Assembly: GCA_902761585.1 (NCBI GenBank)
Contig: CACWKX010000004.1
Coordinates: forward strand, 1 to 64,000
Direction: 5' to 3'
Origin: an uncultured Lachnospiraceae bacterium
GTDB taxonomy: Bacteria > Bacillota > Clostridia > Lachnospirales > Lachnospiraceae
Length of the DNA stretch: 64,000 nt
Part shown: positions 8,951-18,472 of the stretch, piece after piece
Layout of the letters: the number at the start of each line of letters is the position of its first letter
Numbering within the stretch: the stretch's first letter is position 1
Notes under the pieces: model-generated
Told to the model about the DNA's origin: nothing
What the model saw: only the letters and a program-made list of their open reading frames with translations
Databases searched by the model: none
Position numbers and translations under genes: made by a program

Positions 8951-10909
8951 TTGTACTATTCGGATGAGGTGATCGACAAGGTCCGGGACGCGACGGACAT
9001 TGTGCGCCTGATCGGTGCCAGTGTCCGGCTGAAAAAGGCCGGACGGCGGTATGTCGGACTGTGTCCTTTTCATAATGAAAAGACGCCGTCCTTCAGTGTC
9101 GATCCGGATCGTCAGATGTACTACTGCTTCGGCTGCCATAAGGGCGGAAATGTCTTTACCTTCCTGGAGGAGCACGACAACATGACCTTTCAGGAGGCGG
9201 TCCAGACGCTCGCCGGCCAGGCTGGGATCAGTCTGCCGGAGCAGTCCTACCGTCCGGGAGAGAAAAAAGCCCGCGACGAGAAGATGCAGATCCTGGAGCT
9301 CAACAAGGTGGCGGCGACATGGTTCTTCAAGGAGCTTCACAGCCCCGACGGGCGGGAGGGGCTTTCTTATCTGAGGGGAAGAAAGCTGACAGATGAGACG
9401 ATCCAGCGCTTCGGGCTTGGCTTTGCGCCTGCTGATTCTTCGTCGCTGTACAATTACCTGAAAGGACGCGGTTTTTCGGATGAGCTGATTCGCCTGTCCG
9501 GGCTGATGAATCTGGACGAACTGCGGGGAAGGATGTATGACCGCTTCCGCAACCGGGTGATCTTCCCGATTCTGGACACGCAGAATCGGGTGATCGGATT
9601 TGGCGGCCGTGTGATGGGAGATGCAAAGCCGAAGTATCTCAACAGTCCGGAATCGGCTGTCTTCGACAAGAGCCGGAATCTGTACGGTTACAACGTCGCC
9701 CGCCGCACGCGCGCCGGGAAGCTGATTCTCTGCGAGGGCTACATGGATGTCATTGCGATGCATCAGGCAGGCTTCACGTACGCCGTGGCATCGCTCGGGA
9801 CGGCACTGACCTGGCAGCACTGCGAGATCATCCGGAGGTTCACGAAGGACGTCATTCTCAGCTATGACTCAGACCAGGCTGGCACGAACGCAAAGATGCG
9901 GGCGATTCCGATGCTGAGAAAGGCCGGGATCACGCCGGTGATCCTCCATCTGGAACCATACAAGGATCCGGACGAATTCATCAAGGCAGAGGGGCAGGAG
10001 GCTTTCCAGAAGCGGCTTGACCAGGCTGAAAATGCATTTCTCTTCGAGGCAGGCGTCATGCAGAAGCGTTTCCGCATGGACGATCCTGACGGAGCGGCAG
10101 ACTTTTATGATGCCCTTGCCACCCTGATCGCCTCGATGGATGATGTGTTCAAGCGGAAAGGGTATGTGCGGCTTGCGGCGGAGCAGTACGGGATCGAGGA
10201 GACCGATCTCACGGACCGTGTCCGCGCAAAGCTGGAGAAGGGAATTGTCGACGACCGTTATCTCTCTGCCGCGCGGGGCGGCTCCTCTTATAACCGGGAT
10301 TACGGGACGGGAGCGCGTCCGGATGAAGATTCGTCCGGGGCGGCTGAAGCCTCCAGGGAAACAACGGGCGTGGAAGACGACGGGCCCTCCTATGAGGACC
10401 GGCCGGTTCCGGACTACTATGAGGATCTGTCGACGGGTGATTATTACCAGATTCCGAGGCCGGCGACGCGGCGCGGCAGCGAAGGATCGGTCGGAGACCA
10501 GAGCCTTGAGATGTCCAGACGGCTGCTGCTATCCTATATTGCAAGGTATCCATCGATTGCAGACGATATCAAACCGTACATCGGGAAGGACGGGTATGGA
10601 AACGGCCTCGCGGGCAGCGTCGCAGAGATCCTGTACAGTCAGCTGGAGGAGCATCAGAAGGCGGATGAGGCGGCTGTCATCGCCCGGTTTGAGGATACGC
10701 AGACGCAGGCAAAGGTCGCGGAGCTCTTCCATACAATGGACATGGCGGCAAATGATTCTGAGCGGGTGAAGGCGATCCGGGAGACCGTCCGGAAGGTGTA
10801 CGAGGCCTCGCCCATTTCCAGGGAGGAAGGAGCAAACGAGATGGCAAAGGCTGTCACGAGGAAGCAGAAGCTGAACCAGATCAGGACGCTTGAGGTGCAT
10901 CTGTCATGA
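8951..10909 (+). CDS. dnaG: DNA primase DnaG
   Basis: DnaG makes RNA primers at the replication fork. The zinc-binding domain has the CHC2 motif (CPFHNEKTPSF, then YYCFGCHKGGN). The RNA polymerase core follows with the Toprim signatures LCEGYMDVIAMHQ and SYDSDQAG, and a C-terminal helical domain should contact DnaB. Between core and C-terminus is a polar low-complexity linker (about residues 440-505) rich in E, D, S and Y. The frame is open from 8861, but TTG at 8951 has an AGGAGG ribosome site eight bases upstream and starts just before the conserved DEVIDKVRDATDIV, so I take it. The stop overlaps the trmK start by four bases. Confidence 0.93.
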   Translation: MYYSDEVIDKVRDATDIVRLIGASVRLKKAGRRYVGLCPFHNEKTPSFSVDPDRQMYYCFGCHKGGNVFTFLEEHDNMTFQEAVQTLAGQAGISLPEQSYRPGEKKARDEKMQILELNKVAATWFFKELHSPDGREGLSYLRGRKLTDETIQRFGLGFAPADSSSLYNYLKGRGFSDELIRLSGLMNLDELRGRMYDRFRNRVIFPILDTQNRVIGFGGRVMGDAKPKYLNSPESAVFDKSRNLYGYNVARRTRAGKLILCEGYMDVIAMHQAGFTYAVASLGTALTWQHCEIIRRFTKDVILSYDSDQAGTNAKMRAIPMLRKAGITPVILHLEPYKDPDEFIKAEGQEAFQKRLDQAENAFLFEAGVMQKRFRMDDPDGAADFYDALATLIASMDDVFKRKGYVRLAAEQYGIEETDLTDRVRAKLEKGIVDDRYLSAARGGSSYNRDYGTGARPDEDSSGAAEASRETTGVEDDGPSYEDRPVPDYYEDLSTGDYYQIPRPATRRGSEGSVGDQSLEMSRRLLLSYIARYPSIADDIKPYIGKDGYGNGLAGSVAEILYSQLEEHQKADEAAVIARFEDTQTQAKVAELFHTMDMAANDSERVKAIRETVRKVYEASPISREEGANEMAKAVTRKQKLNQIRTLEVHLS

Positions 10910-11694
10910 TGCTGTCGGAAAGACTTCAGGCCGTCTGTGCGCTCTGCCCGCACGGAGAGTGCCTGGTGGACATCGGAACGGACCATGGGTATGTGCCGGT
11001 GACGCTTGTCGAAGAGGGCGTTGTGAACAGAGCGGTCGCCATGGATGTCCGGAAGGGACCTCTGTCCCGGGCAGCTGCCAGTGTGAGGGAGGCAGGGCTG
11101 ACTGACAGAATCAGCCTGAGGCTGTCGGACGGGCTGGATGGCCTGCAGGCAGGGAAGGCTGATGTTGTGCTCATTGCCGGGATGGGAGGTCCCCTGACGG
11201 TCCGGATTCTGGCAGCGGGGGAGGAGAAGCTTTCCGACGTGAAGGCGCTCGTCCTGCAGCCGCAGTCCGAGATCGGGGATGTCCGCAGGTACCTGAGTAT
11301 GCACGGCTGGCGGATCCTCCGCGAGAACATGGTCCTGGAGGACGGCAAGTATTATCCGATGATGGAGGCAGAGCGGGGGCAGGAACCGCTCAGCAGGCTG
11401 CAGCTTCAGTATGGGCCGAGGCTGCTGGAGGAGCGCCATCCGGTCCTTCTGCAGTATCTCCGGCATGAAGAGCGGACGCTTCTTATGGTGCTGAAGAAGC
11501 TGAAGGAGTTGGAGAAGACATCCGACGAAGACAGAAGCCTTGAGACGGAAAGTCCGCAGGACGCGGGCAAAGACGGAAGCAGGAACAAGAAGGATACAGG
11601 AAGAGCAGGGGCGGAGCGAAGGGCAGCGCGGACTGCACAGGTGCAGATGGCGCTTGAACTCAATAACAGAGCACAGGGAGGAGATGTTCGATGA
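10906..11694 (+). CDS. trmK: tRNA (adenine(22)-N1)-methyltransferase TrmK
   Basis: A 262-residue class I SAM-dependent methyltransferase with motif I LVDIGTDHGYVP and the family-specific IAGMGGPLT. TrmK methylates N1 of A22 in bacterial tRNAs. A basic/acidic low-complexity tail of about 50 residues (from about 210) extends beyond the usual end. The start overlaps the dnaG stop in an ATGA arrangement and the stop overlaps the next gene the same way, so the three are translationally coupled. In many Firmicutes rpoD lies between dnaG and trmK; here it does not. Confidence 0.88.
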   Translation: MMLSERLQAVCALCPHGECLVDIGTDHGYVPVTLVEEGVVNRAVAMDVRKGPLSRAAASVREAGLTDRISLRLSDGLDGLQAGKADVVLIAGMGGPLTVRILAAGEEKLSDVKALVLQPQSEIGDVRRYLSMHGWRILRENMVLEDGKYYPMMEAERGQEPLSRLQLQYGPRLLEERHPVLLQYLRHEERTLLMVLKKLKELEKTSDEDRSLETESPQDAGKDGSRNKKDTGRAGAERRAARTAQVQMALELNNRAQGGDVR

Positions 11695-13349
11695 TTACAG
11701 TGAAGGCGGACGGCGTCAGCAGACAGTTCCCGGAAGGGGTGCGTTACAGGGAGATTGCAGAGGCGTACCAGAGCCTTGAGCGGTACCCGATTCTGCTTGT
11801 CAGCAGTGGAAACAAGCTGAGAGAACTTGGAAAACAGCTGACGCATGATGCAGAGCTGACCTTCATCACGATGGCTGACAAGATCGGCAGGGACACCTAC
11901 GCCAGGTCCCTCGTCCTGATGATGCTCAAAGCGTTCCAGAACGTGGTCGGAGCAGAGGAAGAAGTTCATATCTGGGTCCATTTCACGGTGAGTCAGGGAC
12001 TGTTCTGCTCGATGAAGAGTGAGCGGACAAAGCTTGACGAACAGCTCCTGAACCGGGTGCGCCTGGAAATGAAGCGCCTTGCCGCACTGAGGATTCCGCT
12101 TGAAAAGCGGTCGATGGAGACCTCAAAGGCAGTGCGGCTGTTTGCTCAGAGCCGGATGGACGACAAGGCCCGGCTGTTCCGATACCGCATTAGCTCACGG
12201 ACCAACGTCTACAGTTTTGACGGATATTGTGACTATAACTATGGCTACATGGTGCCGGATTCATCCTACCTGCAGCATTTTGACCTGAAGCTGTACGGGG
12301 ACGGATTCGTCTTGATGATGCCGACCACTCAGGAACCGGAGAAGGTGGCGCCATTTCAGCCGGTCAGAAAGCTGTTTGATGTTCAGAATGAGTCCCGGAA
12401 ATGGGGCGAGCTCATGCACGTCGACACGGTTGGGGATCTGAACGATCTGGTGACGGAGGGCCGGACACGGGAGCTGATTCTTGCACAGGAGGCGCTTCAG
12501 GAAAAGAGAATCGCGGAGATCGCCGATGAAATCACGGCAAGCAGGACAAAGAAGCTGATCCTGATTGCAGGGCCGTCTTCCTCCAGCAAGACGACCTTCA
12601 GCCACCGGCTTTCAATCCAGCTCTCGGTGCACGGACTCATTCCGCACCCGGTTCCGATGGATGACTACTTTAAAAACCGCGAGGACACACCGAAGGATGA
12701 AAACGGGAACTATGACTTTGAGTCACTCGATGCCATCGACCTTGCGCTTTTCAGCCGCGATATGACAGATCTTCTGGAAGGAAAGGACGTTCAGCTTCCG
12801 ACCTTCAACTTCAAGACAGGGAAGCGCGAGTACAAGGGACAGCACCTTCGTCTGTCTGAGCGGGATGTACTGGTGATTGAGGGCATCCACGGGCTTGACG
12901 ACAGGGTGACCGCTGCGCTTCCGAAGGAAAGCAGCTTCCGAATCTATATATCCGCCCTCACGCAGCTGAACATTGACGAGCACAACCGGATTCCGACGAC
13001 GGACGGCAGACTGCTGCGCCGGATCGTGCGTGACCAGCGGACCCGGGGGACGAGCGCAAAGAATACGATCGCGATGTGGAAAAGTGTGCGGCGGGGAGAG
13101 GAGAACTATATTTTCCCGTTCCAGGAGAGTGCGGATGTCATGTTCAACTCCGCACTGATCTATGAACTTGGGGTTCTCAGGCTCTACGCGGAGCCGATGC
13201 TGTTCTCGATCAGGGAGGATGAGCCGGAGTATACGGAGGCGAAGCGGCTTCTGAAGTTCCTCGACTACTTTCTGCCGATCCCTCCGGACGACATTCCGAA
13301 AAATTCCCTGGTCCGGGAATTCATCGGCGGGGGAACCTTCCTGACCTGA
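11691..13349 (+). CDS. TGS-domain nucleoside (uridine-like) kinase
   Basis: A 552-residue fusion. Residues 1-60 resemble the TGS domain found at the N-terminus of threonyl-tRNA synthetase, and about 60-250 resemble that enzyme's second additional domain, with HFTVSQGLFCSM. Residues 285-500 form a phosphoribulokinase/uridine kinase-type domain with P-loop GPSSSSKTT (294-302), the acceptor site PVPMDDYFKNR and LVIEGIHGLDD. Annotated relatives in Clostridia are called nucleoside kinases; the natural substrate is not established. ATGA overlap with trmK shows operon membership. Confidence 0.85.
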   Translation: MITVKADGVSRQFPEGVRYREIAEAYQSLERYPILLVSSGNKLRELGKQLTHDAELTFITMADKIGRDTYARSLVLMMLKAFQNVVGAEEEVHIWVHFTVSQGLFCSMKSERTKLDEQLLNRVRLEMKRLAALRIPLEKRSMETSKAVRLFAQSRMDDKARLFRYRISSRTNVYSFDGYCDYNYGYMVPDSSYLQHFDLKLYGDGFVLMMPTTQEPEKVAPFQPVRKLFDVQNESRKWGELMHVDTVGDLNDLVTEGRTRELILAQEALQEKRIAEIADEITASRTKKLILIAGPSSSSKTTFSHRLSIQLSVHGLIPHPVPMDDYFKNREDTPKDENGNYDFESLDAIDLALFSRDMTDLLEGKDVQLPTFNFKTGKREYKGQHLRLSERDVLVIEGIHGLDDRVTAALPKESSFRIYISALTQLNIDEHNRIPTTDGRLLRRIVRDQRTRGTSAKNTIAMWKSVRRGEENYIFPFQESADVMFNSALIYELGVLRLYAEPMLFSIREDEPEYTEAKRLLKFLDYFLPIPPDDIPKNSLVREFIGGGTFLT

Positions 13350-13582
13350 GCGTCATCATCCGTTTGCTTCCTGCCGGCAGTATTTCAGCTGAGAGTGGCA
13401 TTGTCCATGCATTTCCTGCCGGCAGCCTTTCAGCCGGAAGCCGCTGAGACAGCCGCGGAATCAGCTTCTTTACAGATCATACAGTTCAGCTGCGGCAGAC
13501 AGGGAAAGCTGCCAGGAGAGCAGAATGGCATGCTGCGGACTTCCGCTTGCAAATGCAGCCTGCCCTGTGTTAGAGTGTTCGG
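13350..13582. promoter_or_regulatory. Region upstream of rnpB with candidate promoter
   Basis: The gap contains two copies of TTCCTGCCGGCAG (about 13368-13380 and 13413-13425), each followed by a TTTCAGC motif. A candidate promoter is TTGCAA at 13547-13552, a 17-base spacer and TTAGAG at 13570-13575, which would start transcription at about 13583, the predicted 5' end of RNase P RNA. The -10 is weak, so placement rests on geometry. No protein gene is seen. Confidence 0.4.
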
Positions 13583-13926
13583 GTAAGCAGGACAGGCGGC
13601 CGCTGCCGGCAGACCGAAAGGTGCCGGGAGAGGAAAGTCCGGGCTTCACAGGGCAGGATGCCGGATAACGTCCGGTGGAGGCGACTCCCAGGAAAGTGCA
13701 ACAGAAATGTACCGCCGGGATTTTCCCGGTAAGGTTGGAAGGGCAGTGTAAGAGACTACCGCCCGCCCGGTAACGGGCGGGGCACATGCAAACCCCATCC
13801 GAAGCAAGGCCGAAACGAAGCATATGGCTGCCCGTCAGCTTCAGGTAGGCTGCTTGAGCCCGCCGGCAACGGCGGGCCTGGATAGATGGCCGTCCACGAC
13901 ATAACCCGGCTTATCGTCCTGCTTAC
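13583..13926 (+). ncRNA. rnpB: RNase P RNA, class A
   Basis: The catalytic RNA of ribonuclease P, which matures tRNA 5' ends. Conserved landmarks appear in order: GAGGAAAGTCCGGGC (about 13629), the acagaaa segment near 13700, GGTAAGGTTGGAAGGGCAG (about 13730), AGAGACTACCG (about 13751), GATAGATGGCCGTC (about 13881) and ACCCGGCTTAT (about 13904). The ends are set by helix P1: gtaagcaggac at 13583-13593 pairs perfectly with gtcctgcttac at 13916-13926. The presence of P10.1-independent landmarks and length of about 344 nt suit the ancestral A class, but I did not fold it fully. Weak AT-rich palindromes follow near 13970-14000, without a convincing terminator. Confidence 0.93.
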
Positions 13927-14119
13927 ATCTCAGACATTTCAGACGGTTCAGACAGCAGAATGCTTCTGACGATTCTTTAAGAATTTCTTCATAATTTCTG
14001 TTCTTGAATTCACGATCATCGATTCCCTGAACGTGTTATCATACCTGTGTCGAAACAGTGAACGCGTAGAACGTTACCATATTCGGACACAACTTCCTGA
14101 AAGAAGAGGGCGAGACACT

Positions 14120-17100
14120 ATGATGAAGAGAAGACAGTTGCTCGGACTGCTCGCTGCCTGGGCACTTGCGTTTACAGGCAGTTTTACCGGCTATGCCGAC
14201 CCGGTAACATACGATACGACATCGAATGCTTCGTACGGCGGGCAACAGTTCAATTTTGATGCCGGCACGCCGAAGCTCTATCCGGGAGACAAGGTCTATG
14301 GGGTTGCATCCATTTATCTTGGTGCAGAGAACGCGCAGGCCGGAAAGGCGGAGAGCCTGAGCAAAGCTGATGACGGCACATCCCTGTGGAAGGATGGGAC
14401 AGCAGCTGTTTATACGGTCAGGGATCTGACACCTGCGGCTGACACCGCTCAGACAGAGATGGTACCGCTCACGGACGAGAATGGCAATCCGGTGACAAAC
14501 GAGGACGGAACCCAGGCGATGGTGCCGAAACAGGTTGACCAGCAGCCGGCAGGGAAGGTATATCAGCTGGACGTTGCCGGTTACGTGGTGGAGGCCGTTG
14601 GCGGAACCCTGTCAGGGTCCGGGGAGGCAGATCCTTCTGCATCCGCTCTTACTGTGACGGCCTCCGACGGAAGTCAGCAGACCGTGACGCCGGATGCAAA
14701 GTATTTTGCAGAGGGCAGTCAGGTGACGGTGACAGCAGACGCGACTCCGGACGGACAGCAGTTCGCCGGGTGGTCTGTCTCGAAGATCGGGTCGGATGGC
14801 AGTGTACAGACGGCAGATGATGTGTCCGCGCTCGGACTTTCCGGACTCAGTGCCGACGCTCTGAAGAATGCCACCCTGACCTTTACAATGGGAAAACCGG
14901 ATCAGGTGGTGGTTTTTACGGCCCGGTATGAAGCAGCGCAGAAGGAGACCGAACAGCCTGCAACGGAGGCACCGGCGACTGGTCAGGCTGCAGCGGATCA
15001 GCAGCAGACAGACGCAGCCGGGCAGGATGCTTCCCAGAGCATCAACGTTGAGGGCGGTGCTGCAACTGAAGAAGCGGGGAACGCGGCAGCTTCCGATGCA
15101 TCCTCTTCCCCGGCTGACAGCCAGCAGGCACAGAGCGTGAATGTTTCCGTGACATTTGTCACAGAGGACGGCTCTGATTCCACAATTGTCACGCCTTATT
15201 CGGACGGCTTCAGCCAGGCAATCAATACGCAGGCCGAGAACAGCAAGGGACAGGTGTTTGACAAGTGGACGGCTTCTGATCCAGCCGCACAGTTCTCTGA
15301 TCCGGCGTCCGCATCGTCGACTGTGACCTTTGCAGCGGCTCCTTCAGCGGATGTTGCCATCCAGGCAGTATACAAGGATGCGCCTGCGGCTCCGGCACAG
15401 ACGGAGACGACGGCAGAATCCGATGCGCAGAACGCGTCGGACCAGCCGGAGACAAAGGTGACAGAAGCGCTGCAGGCTGAGACAAAGGCAACGGAAGCTC
15501 CACAGGCTGAGACAAAGACGACGGAAGCGCCGCAGGAGACAGCAAGTCTTCTGACGGTCAATCTGGAAGGTGCTGAGAATCCGGCAGCCGTTTCGCTTCA
15601 GAACGCAGCAGACGGCAGCAAGATTGAGGCAGGCACACAGGTTCCGGAGGGAACTGTTGTGACGGCAACGGCGGAGGGCGTAGAGAAAGCTTCCGATGTT
15701 TCTGTCACGACGAGTGACGGGACAGCGGTCCAGACGAAGGAGAACGGAGGCGACGGCAGTCAGAACGTGTCCGTCACCTTTACGATGCCGGCTGAGGAGA
15801 CGACGGTGAATGTCGCAGATCAGAAGCCTGTCGAGCATACCCTTACAGTCAACCAGGATAACAATGGTGCGTCCCAATATACGAAGGTGACAGTGACAGA
15901 CAAGGATGGAAAGCCCATTCAGGGTGACTCAAAGCTTCAGGAGGGAGCGAATGTTGTCGTCAAGGCTGAGAACAGCAGTGCCTCTCCGGTCGTGACAGCT
16001 AAGGGAGCGGATGGAACGGAGATTGGCAATCAGGATGCCAGCGGGAAGACTTTCACGTTCACCATGCCGGATCAGAATGTCACCGTGTCCGTCACGGCAC
16101 CGGAGGACAAGACCTACAAGGTCTCTGTCACAGTAACAGGCGGCGTCATAACCAGTGACAGCAACAAGGCGAGCGGTGCGTATCTGGCAGGAACCAGCCT
16201 GGCTGTGAAGGCGAACGATGCACCAGCCGGAAAGGTATTCGACGGCTGGACATTCTCTAACCCGAGTCTTCTGCAAAAGGTTCCGGGGGATCTGAAACAG
16301 GCAGCGCTTTCGTTTGAGCTGAAGAGCCCGCTGACGGAATCCGTGGACCTGACCGTCACGGCCAACTATAAGGATATCATGTACAATCTGACGGTCACAT
16401 CCGGAAGTGGGACGGGGCAGTATGCAGCGTCGACGCCGGCGACCATCACAGCGGACGCGCCGAAGGAAGGATACAGATTCTCAGGATGGACGATTGCATC
16501 CGGAACCGGGACCTTCGCGGATCAGAAGGCAGCGACCACAACCTTTACCTGCAGCTCGGATGCGTCTGTGCAGGCGAATTATGAGCCGATTCCATATACG
16601 ATTACGGTAAAGAACGGAAAGCCTTCCGGAACCTATACGATCGGCCAGAAGGTATCGCTTCAGGCAGATTATCCGGCTGCAGGAAAGGAATTTGACAAGT
16701 GGACCGTTACGAGCGGCAAGATTGAGCTCGGAGACAAGTCTTCCTACTATTCGACTGCGACGGTCAAGGCAAGTGATGCAACGATTACGGCCGTGTATAA
16801 GAACGGACCGGATCCGGCAAGCAACACCATCTCCGGACTCCAGAATGATATGGAGTACCTCAAGAGCAGTACACTGACCTTCAATGCTGTCGGAGCCGGG
16901 ATGGATAACACAAATCCGAATCCGGGCGATTACCGCTACAGACCAACCGGTTATCAGATCGGGTCCGTGACAGGCAGCTGGACGCAGGCACCGTACCAGA
17001 CATCGATGGCGATCAATGCGGTTGGCGATTATACACTGACGGTTACCTACGCGAAAGATGTCTACGATGGAAATACCTGGAAGGCAGACGGAACGACCGA

Positions 17101-17248
17101 TCAAAAGTCGATCACGATTCATGTTGTGAATACGCTGTCTGTCAAGACCGGCGACACAAGCCCGATCATCCCGCTGGCAATCGTCGCAGCGGCGGCACTT
17201 GCAGCAATCATTCTGCTGGTTGTGATCAGAAAGAAGAACCGCAAGTAA
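14120..17248 (+). CDS. Large cell-surface protein with InlB-B-like repeats and a variant sorting tail
   Basis: A 1042-residue secreted protein. It begins with a signal peptide (MMKRRQLLGLLAAWALAF, cleavage probably after GYA). Several beta-rich repeats of the InlB B-repeat/bacterial-repeat type carry the hallmark F-x-x-W: FAGWSV, FDKWTA, FDGWTF, FSGWTI, FDKWTV (about residues 170-830). A linker with TEAPQAETK-like repeats lies near 440-475. The tail reads SVKTGDTSP, a hydrophobic helix of about 20 residues, then RKKNRK. This resembles a sortase signal, but the usual LP before xTG is absent. It is likely an adhesin or cell-wall-anchored protein. The frame is open from a GTG at 14033, but the ATG at 14120 has an AGAAGAGGG site and precedes the signal peptide. 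Confidence 0.85.
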   Translation: MMKRRQLLGLLAAWALAFTGSFTGYADPVTYDTTSNASYGGQQFNFDAGTPKLYPGDKVYGVASIYLGAENAQAGKAESLSKADDGTSLWKDGTAAVYTVRDLTPAADTAQTEMVPLTDENGNPVTNEDGTQAMVPKQVDQQPAGKVYQLDVAGYVVEAVGGTLSGSGEADPSASALTVTASDGSQQTVTPDAKYFAEGSQVTVTADATPDGQQFAGWSVSKIGSDGSVQTADDVSALGLSGLSADALKNATLTFTMGKPDQVVVFTARYEAAQKETEQPATEAPATGQAAADQQQTDAAGQDASQSINVEGGAATEEAGNAAASDASSSPADSQQAQSVNVSVTFVTEDGSDSTIVTPYSDGFSQAINTQAENSKGQVFDKWTASDPAAQFSDPASASSTVTFAAAPSADVAIQAVYKDAPAAPAQTETTAESDAQNASDQPETKVTEALQAETKATEAPQAETKTTEAPQETASLLTVNLEGAENPAAVSLQNAADGSKIEAGTQVPEGTVVTATAEGVEKASDVSVTTSDGTAVQTKENGGDGSQNVSVTFTMPAEETTVNVADQKPVEHTLTVNQDNNGASQYTKVTVTDKDGKPIQGDSKLQEGANVVVKAENSSASPVVTAKGADGTEIGNQDASGKTFTFTMPDQNVTVSVTAPEDKTYKVSVTVTGGVITSDSNKASGAYLAGTSLAVKANDAPAGKVFDGWTFSNPSLLQKVPGDLKQAALSFELKSPLTESVDLTVTANYKDIMYNLTVTSGSGTGQYAASTPATITADAPKEGYRFSGWTIASGTGTFADQKAATTTFTCSSDASVQANYEPIPYTITVKNGKPSGTYTIGQKVSLQADYPAAGKEFDKWTVTSGKIELGDKSSYYSTATVKASDATITAVYKNGPDPASNTISGLQNDMEYLKSSTLTFNAVGAGMDNTNPNPGDYRYRPTGYQIGSVTGSWTQAPYQTSMAINAVGDYTLTVTYAKDVYDGNTWKADGTTDQKSITIHVVNTLSVKTGDTSPIIPLAIVAAAALAAIILLVVIRKKNRK

Positions 17249-17299
17249 GACAGACGGATCGTCTGACAGTTTGAAACTCTGACGCTCTGACAGGAATAG

Positions 17300-17367
17300 A
17301 AAAACAGCTCCTTGGGAGATATGCTTCATCCATGCAGCATATCAAACGCTCCGGGGAGCTGTTTTTT
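17300..17367. terminator. Bidirectional terminator between convergent genes
   Basis: Outer arms aacagctcc (17303-17311) and ggagctgtt (17355-17363) enclose a further stem (gatatgc/gcatatc). The stem is flanked by A's on the left and six T's on the right, so it can end transcription of both the surface protein gene and the minus-strand HAD gene. Confidence 0.8.
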
Positions 17368-17437
17368 ATGGATTTGATTTTTTCGCCCTCAAGCTTCAGA
17401 GTGTGTGCTGTGCAGCAGTTTCGAACCAGCAGCGCAG

Positions 17438-18262
17438 TCAGCCGAACTTCCTGAGAATCTCGGCGATGGCACTGTGGTTGTTGTCGTGCTCTGTGACATA
17501 GTCAGCAGCATCTTTTAATGCCTGGATGCCATTCCGCACAGCACAGCCATGGCCCGCAGCGATGATCATCGGAATGTCATTCTCCTGGTCGCCGGCGCTG
17601 ATGGTGTTTTCAATCGGAACGGACAGTTCCTTTGCCAGAAAGCTGACCGCAAAACCCTTGTCGATGCCGGCGGGCACGATTTCGAGAAGAAATTCGTTGG
17701 AGAGAAAGACATTCATGCTCCCGGACAGACGGCTGCGGAGAAGCGTGCAGAATGTCTGAACTCTGGAAGGATCTGAAAAGTCGATGGCAAGAAGCTTTCC
17801 TGTCGGAAGCTTCACGGCATCTGCCAGATCCGGAACGATCTCAAACGGAAGGTGCTGGATCTCACAGTACTGACGAAGATTATCGTCATTCGTCTCCGTC
17901 AGAACGGCTGTGTCGGAGTATGCCTGGAGGTGGATGCCATATTCCTTCGCACAGCGGTTGACCAGCCGGACATCCTCTGCGTCAAGTCCTCTTCTGTAGA
18001 GGGTTCTGCCTGCATATACATCGTAGATCTGAGAGCCATTGTAGGCACAGAGATAGATGCCCTTCCGTCCGGTTAGACCGAGATTCTCCATCAGATGAAG
18101 CGCACCGGCGAGCGCCCTCCCGGTGGAGACAGCAAGGGCATTGCCCGTGTCCAGAAAGTGCGCGATCGCGGCTCGGTTCTCATCGGTCAGTCTCTTATCC
18201 GTCGTGACGAGCGTTTCATCAATGTCTGAGAACAGTATTTTTTTGTAAGAGGGATTCTGCAT
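17438..18262 (-). CDS. Cof-type HAD-family phosphatase
   Basis: A 274-residue HAD hydrolase of the Cof subfamily (type IIB cap). Motif I is DIDETLVTTDKRL near the N-terminus, motif II lies in AVSTGRA, motif III is the lysine in PAGIDKGFAV, and motif IV is SAGDQENDIPMI. Such enzymes dephosphorylate sugar phosphates, flavin or pyridoxal cofactors; the substrate is not predictable. The gene is monocistronic, facing the surface protein gene. A GAAAGG site lies about 11 bases before the ATG. Confidence 0.9.
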   Translation of the reverse strand: MQNPSYKKILFSDIDETLVTTDKRLTDENRAAIAHFLDTGNALAVSTGRALAGALHLMENLGLTGRKGIYLCAYNGSQIYDVYAGRTLYRRGLDAEDVRLVNRCAKEYGIHLQAYSDTAVLTETNDDNLRQYCEIQHLPFEIVPDLADAVKLPTGKLLAIDFSDPSRVQTFCTLLRSRLSGSMNVFLSNEFLLEIVPAGIDKGFAVSFLAKELSVPIENTISAGDQENDIPMIIAAGHGCAVRNGIQALKDAADYVTEHDNNHSAIAEILRKFG

Positions 18263-18472
18263 GGAGGAAGCCTTTCAACTGAATATTTGTCATGTTAGAA
18301 TGGTGAACAGGTTGTTGTGTCTGTCTGAAAGCATCTGTACGATTGTCACAGAGCCTTCCCGGAAACAACGATTTTCAGTATAGAGACGCCGGAACAAAGC
18401 GTCAAGAGTTCCGGGATGAGAACAGTCAGGGATTTTTGAGACAAGAACAGGAAGAAAGAAGGAAAAGCAAGA

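Noticed and set aside
8828..9820. A 330-residue open frame antisense to dnaG
   Set aside because: It mirrors dnaG codon bias and has no family features.
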